A DNA stretch of 27,916 nucleotides from an uncultured Spartobacteria bacterium. GTDB taxonomy: Bacteria; Verrucomicrobiota; Verrucomicrobiia; Chthoniobacterales; JAATET01. Within the stretch, counting starts at the first letter, position 1, and every line of letters starts with the position of its first letter. Positions 1 to 5,926 of the stretch are shown here, one piece after another. Below the pieces are notes generated by a model that did not search any database, was not told where the DNA came from, and was given only the letters and a program-made list of their open reading frames with translations. A program made the translations under genes and the position numbers. The stretch covers positions 1 through 27,916 of the forward strand of contig CALGTD010000011.1 in the NCBI GenBank assembly GCA_937901895.1. Reading direction: 5' to 3'.

Positions 1-124
1 CGGAGCTCGTCGGATCGCCTTGCAATACCGTGCCTGATGGGGGCGGCGGCGGCGGTAGCGCATCCTGCGAAAACGCAGATCCGCTCAACAAAATCAGAAG
101 TGCGAACCAACCGATAAGCCTCAT
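1..124 (-). CDS. Secreted protein in the DotH/IcmK (TraN) position, 5' part only
   Basis: The gene starts at ATG 124 and runs off the left edge, so only about 41 codons are visible. The N-terminus is a clear signal peptide (MRLIGW, then a Leu/Ile-rich core, then AFSQ), followed by a run of six prolines. The ATG overlaps the stop of the upstream DotI-like gene in an ATGA arrangement, so translation is probably coupled. In Legionella and in IncI plasmids the gene after dotI/icmL (traM) is dotH/icmK (traN), an exported outer-membrane core-complex component. A signal peptide and Pro-rich start fit that, but no DotH domain is visible here. The identification rests on gene order and is an inference; a VirB9-like protein is the main alternative. 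Confidence 0.6.
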   Translation of the reverse strand, partial: MRLIGWFALLILLSGSAFSQDALPPPPPPSGTVLQGDPTSS

Positions 125-864
125 TGCGAAGAGGAGGGTGCGTGCGAAGACTCCTGGGGCGGCCAGATTACATGCGACATCGGCCAGAACTTCGAGGCCT
201 CAGCCTCAGAGAGCGGACTAGCTCCAACAATCTTCAGGCCAAAGGGATTCTCCGGGGTTGGGGTTACCTCTTGGAGATAGACTGACCAGTGAACGATTTG
301 TGATTCGGGCACGGTGGTCGTATTCCCATTTCGATCCGTTTTTCGTTGGTAGACCGTCTTTTCGCCGCGAACGAGGAAGTTGAGAAACTGCGGATACTGC
401 GTGTTATGAAACCGCGCGATCTGATAGATGTTGAACATCTGTCGCCGGTCGGTCTTCTGCCGTAGATCAACTTGGGCGTTAGTGGCTCCAGTGAAGTTGG
501 CGAGAACCTCCTGTGAAAGCATTGGCTCGATGCTTGTCAGGTCGTAGTAACTCGGGAAGACGGTCAACATTCTGACAAGCGTTGTATCGAGAAACGCTTT
601 AACCCGGCGGTCAGTCAGTCGATAGACCTCCGTCGTGTGATACTGGACATATCCCCGGTCATCACTGAGGACTGGCATTGGCCGGTGAAAGACCTGAAAA
701 AGGGCGAAGCCGAGAACAACATTCCCACCGATCGAGATGGTGAGGATAAACAGCAGCCACTTGGAGACGCGTAAGCTGTCTTCATGCGCCTCCCAAAGAA
801 AACGCTGCCGCCGCGACCGTGGCGGAACAGTCTCGTCGATAATCTCCTCCTTCGGGTTCAACAT
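121..864 (-). CDS. DotI/IcmL (TraM)-like type IVB secretion inner-membrane protein
   Basis: The protein is 247 aa. It has a cytoplasmic N-terminal stretch of about 35 residues, one membrane segment at about 36-59, and a periplasmic domain from about 80 to 235. This is the VirB8-like layout of the DotI/IcmL/TraM family, which forms part of the inner-membrane core of type IVB secretion systems. Near the C-terminus, after the strand VHWSVYLQEV, the segment TPTPENPFGLKIVGASP resembles the family's closing 'NP-G-I' motif. The length is close to that of family members (about 210-230 aa). It lies 14 bases after the double-psi-barrel gene and overlaps the next gene by four bases, so it is the middle gene of an operon. 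There is no Shine-Dalgarno sequence. A generic VirB8 assignment is the alternative. Confidence 0.72.
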   Translation of the reverse strand: MLNPKEEIIDETVPPRSRRQRFLWEAHEDSLRVSKWLLFILTISIGGNVVLGFALFQVFHRPMPVLSDDRGYVQYHTTEVYRLTDRRVKAFLDTTLVRMLTVFPSYYDLTSIEPMLSQEVLANFTGATNAQVDLRQKTDRRQMFNIYQIARFHNTQYPQFLNFLVRGEKTVYQRKTDRNGNTTTVPESQIVHWSVYLQEVTPTPENPFGLKIVGASPLSEAEASKFWPMSHVIWPPQESSHAPSSSQ

Positions 865-878
865 AGGTAGATACAGGC

Positions 879-1736
879 CTAGAACGAGTCACCGCGCGCA
901 TGGTTACTGGCGAAGACATTGTTCGTTCCCCAGTTACGCCAAGGTCCGGGCGGGACTTCCCATGTCTCAACAAATCGCCAGTCCGTTACATCTCTACCCG
1001 ATAAGCCAAGGTAGTCACGAACCGCAGGTGAAACGTCGAGGCCGGCACCCCCATTGAGGTTGGGCTTTGGCCGTTCGTTGCCGAAAACATATTCCCAGTG
1101 ATCCGTTCGAAACGGGCCGCAGTCCTCCCATTGCGCATAGCAGACGCGGTCGCCTTTCCGGATCGCAACCCAGCGACCCTTGCACACACTCTGGCCATCA
1201 CGTTTGAAGGTCCTGGAGAACCACGGAATCACATGCTTCGCTTCCGGCTTCGTCCCCTTCTTCGTGATGTCGTTGTATGGAAGGGCGACGTAGAAAGGAT
1301 TTTGGCGGGGAGTGAAGCCTACAGGAATCCATCCATCCCGCCGCGAAGGAGAATCAACGCCTCCAAAGTTTGCCAGCCATGACTTGTCCCAACTGCTCTT
1401 CGTATTGGGCACAGGATTGTTCTTCGTGGGAAGCTCGCCAACCCAGAAGACCGTGGTCACGATATTCCGCTTCCACGGGTAGGGAGATGTTGGAAGCATG
1501 CCGGGGGGACGCGTGAAGTCATAAGAAGGCAGTGAATCGTCTCGGATATCCATCATGGGCTCGATGGATTCTGCATAGTTGAAGACCATCGGGTCCGGCT
1601 TGTGGGCCTCCGGGGTAACAAGGGGTAACCTTATATGAAGGGTCCCATCCGGCTGTCGGATAGCTAGGATCTCCCCTGCATGCGAAACAAGGCAGAGCAG
1701 TCCCATCACTACGGCTGCACAGGCTTGACGTCGCAT
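879..1736 (-). CDS. Exported protein with double-psi-beta-barrel-like C-terminal domain
   Basis: The protein is 285 aa, starting at ATG 1736. A longer reading frame extends to 2081, but the 1736 start begins directly with a signal peptide (MRRQACAAVVMGLLCLV..AGE) and sits five bases after a -10 box. The mature protein is Pro- and Trp-rich. Its C-terminal third, with VCYAQWEDCGPF followed about 30 residues later by GLDVSPAVRDYLGL, resembles the Asp-containing core of double-psi-barrel domains (RlpA, expansin or 3D-type wall enzymes). It may remodel or bind peptidoglycan where the secretion channel crosses the wall, but this is inferred. It is first in an operon with the DotI-like gene. Confidence 0.6.
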   Translation of the reverse strand: MRRQACAAVVMGLLCLVSHAGEILAIRQPDGTLHIRLPLVTPEAHKPDPMVFNYAESIEPMMDIRDDSLPSYDFTRPPGMLPTSPYPWKRNIVTTVFWVGELPTKNNPVPNTKSSWDKSWLANFGGVDSPSRRDGWIPVGFTPRQNPFYVALPYNDITKKGTKPEAKHVIPWFSRTFKRDGQSVCKGRWVAIRKGDRVCYAQWEDCGPFRTDHWEYVFGNERPKPNLNGGAGLDVSPAVRDYLGLSGRDVTDWRFVETWEVPPGPWRNWGTNNVFASNHARGDSF

Positions 1737-1770
1737 TGGGAATTCTAGGAATCCCACAACAAAGCGGCAA
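1737..1770 (-). promoter_or_regulatory. Leaderless-type promoter P1 for the double-psi-barrel/DotI operon
   Basis: Read on the minus strand: -35 TTGCCG (1770-1765), a 17-base spacer (1764-1748), -10 TAGAAT (1747-1742), five bases, then the ATG at 1736. A start site 6-7 bases after the -10 box would fall on or next to the A of ATG. The spacer starts CTTT and ends GGGATTCC, closely matching the spacer of the promoter at 9502-9535. This is the only one of the nine whose -10 box is not of the (T/C)A(C/T)(C/T)CT form. Confidence 0.7.
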
Positions 1771-1774
1771 CAGG

Positions 1775-1808
1775 TTGACCGAAAACTTTTCGACCCTACT
1801 CTTCCGAT
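1775..1808 (+). promoter_or_regulatory. Leaderless-type promoter P2 for the gene at 1809
   Basis: -35 TTGACC (1775-1780), a 16-base spacer, -10 TACTCT (1797-1802), six bases, then ATG at 1809. Its -35 box lies four bases from the -35 box of P1 on the other strand, so the two promoters stand back to back and one protein could control both. No ribosome-binding site can fit between the expected start of transcription and the ATG. Confidence 0.68.
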
Positions 1809-2912
1809 ATGGAAGCACTCAACATCCGTGCGATTTACGGCGGGGCACACGGTCAAGGTTCGTTGGGAGAAGTTGGTGTCGGCGATCTCTCTGAACTGAC
1901 CAAAACGGCCGGCGCAATGAAAGGAGCCGGTGAGAAGGGGGGCTCCCTGTTGGATATGATTTCCGGAGCGATGACGGCCGCCGCGCTCGGCAGAGGGGCA
2001 TTCAAGAAGGTGGCGTCCTGGGCGGGCAAAGGGGTGAATGCGGTCAAGAACTTCGCCAAGAAGACGCCCAAGGGGCTTCAAGCGGCTGATGATATCGCCG
2101 CCGGCGCAGATGACGCTATGAGGGCAACCGGCAAGGGAGCGAAAGCGATCGGAAAAGCGGTAAAGGGCGTCGAGCTTGCGGATGACGCGGTGAAGGCCAC
2201 CGGATTCCTTGCCAAAGCGGGGCGCGCCATTTCGACCGGTGCTAAGGCTCTTGGAAAGGTTGCGGTTCCCGTGACTGTGATCACCTCGAGCGCCGAAGTT
2301 CTTGCCGGGGGCCGCGCGGTCGAAGAGGGAAGTTTCACGGACCGTCTCTCACAGTCTTTCGATGGCGTTTCCGACAATTTGGAGAAGAAGGGGGCACTCG
2401 GAATCGCAGCATCGACCGCAATCAATAGTGTGAGGGATTCTACGGTTGTTGGTGCTTCGGTCGTTGAAGAGACGGTGTCCTCGATGTCGCAAGCCGTGAA
2501 AACAATTACCAGTTCCGAAGCGTCTATCTGGGATAAGATTGGCGCTGGCCTCGATGTTGTCGGGGCCGCTCAAATCCGGGGCTTTGAAATGGGTGCCGCT
2601 CACGTGGTTGGAGGGAAGATCGATGATTACTTCCAGGCGAAAAACGACCGGGACAACGCCGAGCATCAGCGCAAGTTGGAGACAATGATCGCTGATCGTG
2701 TGAGCCGGATGAGCCCGGAAGGTCGCGCGCGATATGAAGCTGCCCGGAGTCGCATGCCGGCAGCTACCGCACCGAGTCAACAGCCGGCTCAGGACAAGTC
2801 CAACGACAACAGTCTGCCCTTCGGATTGGAAGTCGCGACGGCTATCCCGTCCGGGACGCGTCGGATTGATCGGAACCCTGCTCTTGAGCGTGCCGCCGTC
2901 CGTTCACTTTGA
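1809..2912 (+). CDS. Unknown Ala/Gly/Lys-rich protein
   Basis: The protein is 367 aa and I do not recognise a family. It has no signal peptide or convincing membrane helix. Residues about 30-180 are rich in Ala, Gly and Lys with repeated KGAKAIGKAVKG-like amphipathic turns. The C-terminal part is more polar, with a possible helix around EHQRKLETMIADRVSRM and a disordered Gln/Pro tail. The start is set by promoter P2, six bases after its -10 box. It is divergent from the secretion operon and shares its control region. It could be a secreted substrate or a structural accessory of the transfer system, but no motif supports that. Its last 71 bases overlap the end of the opposing gene at 2842-3411. 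Confidence 0.75.
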   Translation: MEALNIRAIYGGAHGQGSLGEVGVGDLSELTKTAGAMKGAGEKGGSLLDMISGAMTAAALGRGAFKKVASWAGKGVNAVKNFAKKTPKGLQAADDIAAGADDAMRATGKGAKAIGKAVKGVELADDAVKATGFLAKAGRAISTGAKALGKVAVPVTVITSSAEVLAGGRAVEEGSFTDRLSQSFDGVSDNLEKKGALGIAASTAINSVRDSTVVGASVVEETVSSMSQAVKTITSSEASIWDKIGAGLDVVGAAQIRGFEMGAAHVVGGKIDDYFQAKNDRDNAEHQRKLETMIADRVSRMSPEGRARYEAARSRMPAATAPSQQPAQDKSNDNSLPFGLEVATAIPSGTRRIDRNPALERAAVRSL

Positions 2913-3411
2913 TCTTTCGATGTGCGAGGGCGCATTTCCGCTGAATTATCTCGATCTGCTCCTCCTCAGGAGGAACGATCAGAAATAGGGATGCAAGCAG
3001 AAGGATAAGGCGCATAAAGAAGCCGGGCTGCTGCTCAGGCGGCAACATGGCCATGACTTCCGCGATCTGCCTGTTGAGTTGCTGGGCGTCTTGAGCCGCC
3101 TTCCGCTTCCGCCGGCGTCGCCTTCGCTTTGAGGATTGAGTCGGCGAGGTATCGGAATCCGGTTTTGTTGCAGGCCGAGCCTGAACGTGTCGAACGGTAA
3201 CACGTCGCACCTGCTTCTGTTGAAGATCTGGAGCCGGCGATACGTATGAAGGCCCCTGAGGGATATCTTCACGAACAGGTGTCGGCGCTGAAGCATTCGT
3301 AGCTGGCAGCTCCATGCCGCGGAATCGCCGAACCCTGAGAACCTTGTGGCCGGGCCGAGTGTCGAGCGGTTCCGTGATCGGGACAATCTTCGGAGACGCG
3401 GTAGCAGACAT
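2842..3411 (-). CDS. Unknown basic, single-membrane-segment protein
   Basis: The protein is 189 aa from ATG 3411. A longer frame reaches 3597, but the ATG at 3411 is placed six bases after a -10 box and is the better start. The protein has a Pro/Thr-rich N-terminal half, an extreme Arg/Lys run at about residues 95-105 (KRRRRRRKRK), a coil-like stretch of Gln/Glu, and one strongly hydrophobic segment at about 127-145 (FFMRLILLLASLFLIV). The tail after it is Lys/Arg-rich. The basic run may keep the N-terminus cytoplasmic or bind nucleic acid. I recognise no family. It converges with and overlaps the gene ending at 2912. Confidence 0.68.
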   Translation of the reverse strand: MSATASPKIVPITEPLDTRPGHKVLRVRRFRGMELPATNASAPTPVREDIPQGPSYVSPAPDLQQKQVRRVTVRHVQARPATKPDSDTSPTQSSKRRRRRRKRKAAQDAQQLNRQIAEVMAMLPPEQQPGFFMRLILLLASLFLIVPPEEEQIEIIQRKCALAHRKIKVNGRRHAQEQGSDQSDASRTG

Positions 3412-3446
3412 CGTAGGAGGATAGGTATGCCCCGCGCAAACGGCAA
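3412..3446 (-). promoter_or_regulatory. Leaderless-type promoter P3 for the gene at 2842-3411
   Basis: On the minus strand: -35 TTGCCG (3446-3441), a 17-base spacer containing GGGG, -10 TATCCT (3423-3418), six bases, then ATG at 3411. It begins five bases beyond the stop codon of the YdjM-like gene, so the downstream gene has its own start of transcription even though it follows in the same direction. The bases just before the ATG read CCTCC on the coding strand, the opposite of a Shine-Dalgarno sequence. Confidence 0.7.
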
Positions 3447-3451
3447 GGGGG

Positions 3452-3841
3452 CTACCGTGAGATGATGTAGGCGATAAAGCCGAACAACATAAGAAACAGA
3501 AATTCGGCCAATGTCCCCGTGCTGTAACATCGAAGTGCAAGTCGAGGGCCGTTCGGCGCGAAGATGGGAATGCCAGACTGCGAGAAGGCGTCTGCAACTA
3601 CGTGAAGCACGCCATTCAGGCAAAGGAACGCCAAAACGTCCTGAGCAAGGAACAGGCTGCCAAAGAAGGCGAGGACCCAGCACAGTAGACTGTGGCTCCA
3701 ACCTCGGTGAGTGGATCGGAAGATGCGCTCGAGGCCATCCGGAAGCCAAGCCAGAGGCGCGGCAACAAGAAAGGACGCCGGGTCTTTCGTGATAGCGTAA
3801 AACGCGAGGACGTTGAATGCGGAATGACTTCTCCAAGTCAT
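3452..3841 (-). CDS. YdjM-like membrane-bound metal-dependent hydrolase
   Basis: The protein is 129 aa and mostly hydrophobic, with about four membrane segments. It carries the residues that define the YdjM/DUF457 family: a Pro-Asp pair at about 34-35 (LAWLPDGLE), HRGWSH at 45-50, and HVVAD at 80-84. These supply the His and Asp ligands expected for a metal site in this family of inner-membrane proteins. The substrate is not known from the sequence. It is 22 bases downstream of the sigma factor gene and is probably co-transcribed with it, though TATCTC five bases before its ATG is a weak match to the leaderless -10 pattern. It is shorter than typical family members (about 160-200 aa). Confidence 0.75.
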   Translation of the reverse strand: MTWRSHSAFNVLAFYAITKDPASFLVAAPLAWLPDGLERIFRSTHRGWSHSLLCWVLAFFGSLFLAQDVLAFLCLNGVLHVVADAFSQSGIPIFAPNGPRLALRCYSTGTLAEFLFLMLFGFIAYIISR

Positions 3842-3863
3842 TCCGCGAGATACGCACTACCGA

Positions 3864-4703
3864 CTAGGGCGAAGCGGTTTCGCCGATACCGGGCGAGCCA
3901 AAGGGAAGATCATCGAAATCTTCGTGGGTCGGAAAAACAATCTTCTCCCGACTGCGGAAGAGTTCACGGAGTCGCGCAAAACCGCGATTTTGAAGCTGGC
4001 GGATGCGCTCACGCGTGACTCCAAACCGGTCACCGATGTCATTCAACGAGCAAGGCTCATCTCCATTAAAACCAAACCGCGACTGAATAATATCTCTCAG
4101 TCGCGGGTCCAGTTGATCCATGAATTCGTAAAGTTCCGTTAGAAGCTCATCCCGACCGACCGCCTCAGCTGGATCGACCGCTTTTGGATCGGCGTAGATT
4201 TCTCCAAGAGTCTTCCCATCTTCGTTGACGCTCATATCGAGTGAGCAGGTGCTGGGGATTCGTGACTCGAGAGCTTGAAGCTTTTCGTGGAGTTCCGGGT
4301 TGTCGGGATCTTGCCGGAGTGCGGAGCGAGCTGCTTGCACCTTCCGTTGTGCGCTGACGCTAACGCGAATCGTCCGGCTGTGCGCCCGGACTTCGTTGCG
4401 AATCGATTCTTTGATCCAGTAAACGGCGTATGTGGAAAATTTGTTGCCGAGGTCTGGATCGTAACGGTCAACAGCTTTCATCAGGCCCAGATTCCCTGCC
4501 TGGACGATGTCCATGAAGCGGGAGGAGGTGATCGGCTCGTATTCCTTCGCCGTCGCGACAACGAGCCTGAGGTTGCTGGTGATCAGCCGACTTTTCGACG
4601 TCTCACATCCGCTCCTTGCAGCTCTGGCGATTTCGAATTCCTCCTCGTCATTGAGCAGAGGATGCTTTGCAATATCCGCCAAGTAAGCCTCGACCGTTGT
4701 CAT
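3864..4703 (-). CDS. Sigma-70 family RNA polymerase sigma factor
   Basis: The protein is 279 aa from ATG 4703; a TTG-started extension to 4847 would add residues with no sigma homology. Region 1.2 starts at residue 2 (TVEAYLADIAKHPLL). Region 2 spans about 36-115, with the core-binding segment DIVQAGNLGLMKAVDRYDP and region 2.4 FSTYAVYWIKESIRN. Region 3 lies at about 116-195 and region 4 at about 200-255. The 4.2 helix TRERIRQ (230-236) matches the housekeeping -35-reading helix exactly. In 2.4 the two residues that read the -10 box in RpoD (Gln and Thr) are Glu99 and Arg102 here. It resembles group 2 sigma factors without region 1.1. It probably serves the element's own promoters, which is an inference. 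Confidence 0.92.
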   Translation of the reverse strand: MTTVEAYLADIAKHPLLNDEEEFEIARAARSGCETSKSRLITSNLRLVVATAKEYEPITSSRFMDIVQAGNLGLMKAVDRYDPDLGNKFSTYAVYWIKESIRNEVRAHSRTIRVSVSAQRKVQAARSALRQDPDNPELHEKLQALESRIPSTCSLDMSVNEDGKTLGEIYADPKAVDPAEAVGRDELLTELYEFMDQLDPRLRDIIQSRFGFNGDEPCSLNDIGDRFGVTRERIRQLQNRGFARLRELFRSREKIVFPTHEDFDDLPFGSPGIGETASP

Positions 4704-4740
4704 GGCACGTGTCAGTAAGTCGTGGGAGGTTTGCTTACAA
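4704..4740 (-). promoter_or_regulatory. Weak candidate promoter for the sigma factor gene
   Basis: On the minus strand TTGTAA (4740-4735), 17 bases, TACTGA (4717-4712), eight bases, then ATG at 4703. The spacing matches the leaderless promoters but both boxes are poorer. If real, the sigma factor could regulate itself; an ordinary host promoter further upstream is equally possible. Confidence 0.3.
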
Positions 4741-4750
4741 GCTTTATATC

Positions 4751-4774
4751 GGATACCCCATCGGATATCCCATC
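4751..4774. repeat. Two tandem 12-base repeats upstream of the sigma gene
   Basis: GGATACCCCATC (4751-4762) is followed directly by GGATATCCCATC (4763-4774), one base different. A partial TATC precedes them. They lie in the 201-base space between the sigma gene and the divergent gene at 4905. Such a pair could be an operator for a dimeric regulator; two copies are too few to call an iteron array. The rest of this space holds only the promoters listed separately. Confidence 0.55.
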
Positions 4775-4870
4775 GCAGCTTTTCGGGTAGGGGGTCATAG
4801 TTTCCACGAACGACCGTAAGGAAACCACCCGTTGACAACAAGCGCAAGCATTTTGGTGAGGATCATCCCC

Positions 4871-4904
4871 TTGCCGGTTCTCCCGGAGGTTCCTATTCTG
4901 CCAC
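4871..4904 (+). promoter_or_regulatory. Leaderless-type promoter P4 for the gene at 4905
   Basis: -35 TTGCCG (4871-4876), a 17-base spacer ending GGTTCC, -10 TATTCT (4894-4899), five bases, then ATG at 4905. A GGAGG lies at 4885-4889 but is inside the spacer, 15 bases before the ATG, so it would not be on the transcript and does not serve as a ribosome-binding site. Confidence 0.7.
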
Positions 4905-5309
4905 ATGAGCAAGGCGCGCAAGCTGATCTCCGCGATGTCGCTGCTGGCGGTGAGTGCGATGGCGGAAGAAGCCTCGGATGCGGTCACTCCGTCACTGGTT
5001 ACTCCGATTGATCTTGTCCAACAGGGTTACGTCTCCACGTATCTCGCGGTATCGGGGGACATCGAGATCAAGGATGCCGATGGCAACGTAACCAGTCGTC
5101 CGGTAACCTTTCCCGTGTGGGCGCGAAAAAACGCAATCGCAATACCACCGGACAGGATCGCTGAGCTCCAAGACCTTTGTGAGTCGCTCAAAGAACAGGC
5201 ACGCAAGGAAGCTGAATGCGCGGCTGCCGCCCAAGCTCTGAGAAAGCGTTGGGCCGCTTTCATGGAATCCATCTCCGCAAACCAATGGAGCACACCAAAC
5301 GAACCTTAG
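4905..5309 (+). CDS. Unknown small exported protein
   Basis: The protein is 134 aa. The N-terminus KARKLISAMSLLAVSAMA followed by EE looks like a short signal peptide with an AMA-type cleavage site near residue 20. A predicted beta-rich part (about 35-80) is followed by a charged helix (about 85-125, RIAELQDLCESLKEQARKEA) that could form a coiled coil. I recognise no family. It begins a two-gene unit whose second gene overlaps its 3' end by 25 bases. Periplasmic location and position between secretion genes suggest an accessory of the transfer apparatus, which is an inference. Confidence 0.7.
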   Translation: MSKARKLISAMSLLAVSAMAEEASDAVTPSLVTPIDLVQQGYVSTYLAVSGDIEIKDADGNVTSRPVTFPVWARKNAIAIPPDRIAELQDLCESLKEQARKEAECAAAAQALRKRWAAFMESISANQWSTPNEP

Positions 5310-5926
5310 GTCGAGGACTGGCGGGGCTGGCCATTGCAACTATCGCAGTGGGGGCTGTCCTTGTCTACGTATACCCCCGAGTTGTTCCGCCGGCGTCCAT
5401 GTCGCCGGCATCAAGCCAGCAACAACCGCCATCTGTCGCGGAAGTCGTAACGACTCCAGCAAAGATTGATGTCGAGGAATTCGAATCGGAGCTCATGCCA
5501 GTGCCGCCTCCGCCACCGGAATCGTTGGAGCAATCCCTGGAGATTGTCGAAATGGGAGAGTGGAAGCCGGTTGTGGAGGGAATAACACCGCCAGGGTGGA
5601 AGGTAGCGCCAGATCCCGAACGAGAACTCGAGTATTCGGCGCCCGGAATCAAAGTCCGCGTTCCTGTGTATCGAATCGTCCCCGAGGATGGCTCGATATA
5701 CATTATCGAGCCCGGTCGTGAGTCGGGTTTCGACGTTCCCCAAGTTCTGGCTGCCTCAGCGTCGCGAATGGAAGAGGAGGCTGCCATTTTTGAGGCCACC
5801 GCCAATGCCCTGCAAAAGCTGTTGCCGCCGATGCCGTTGATTCCGAGTGAAGAGGAAATCAAAGGGGACGGATCGAGAGAGGGTAATGCCGGAGACTTTG
5901 AGGAAGACGAACTGCCGACGCACTAA
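5285..5926 (+). CDS. Unknown membrane-anchored, proline-rich periplasmic protein
   Basis: The protein is 213 aa from ATG 5285, which overlaps the preceding gene by 25 bases in another frame. It has a short basic N-terminus, one membrane helix at about 11-30, then a Pro/Ser/Gln-rich linker and a five-proline run at about residue 73. A small predicted folded part follows at about 90-150, and then an acidic tail. The layout resembles periplasm-spanning TonB- or VirB10-like proteins, but no conserved domain is visible. There is no Shine-Dalgarno sequence, so translation probably depends on coupling to the upstream gene. Its stop overlaps the stop of the opposing ATPase gene. Confidence 0.7.
   Translation: MEHTKRTLGRGLAGLAIATIAVGAVLVYVYPRVVPPASMSPASSQQQPPSVAEVVTTPAKIDVEEFESELMPVPPPPPESLEQSLEIVEMGEWKPVVEGITPPGWKVAPDPERELEYSAPGIKVRVPVYRIVPEDGSIYIIEPGRESGFDVPQVLAASASRMEEEAAIFEATANALQKLLPPMPLIPSEEEIKGDGSREGNAGDFEEDELPTH

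Noticed and set aside
4832..4860. A consensus TTGACA at 4832-4837 as a plus-strand promoter for the gene at 4905
   Set aside because: No -10-like sequence lies 16-18 bases downstream (GGTGAG is there), whereas P4 closer to the gene matches the shared pattern fully.
4885..4889. GGAGG as a ribosome-binding site for the gene at 4905
   Set aside because: It is 15 bases before the ATG, too far for efficient use, and falls inside the spacer of P4, so it would not be transcribed.
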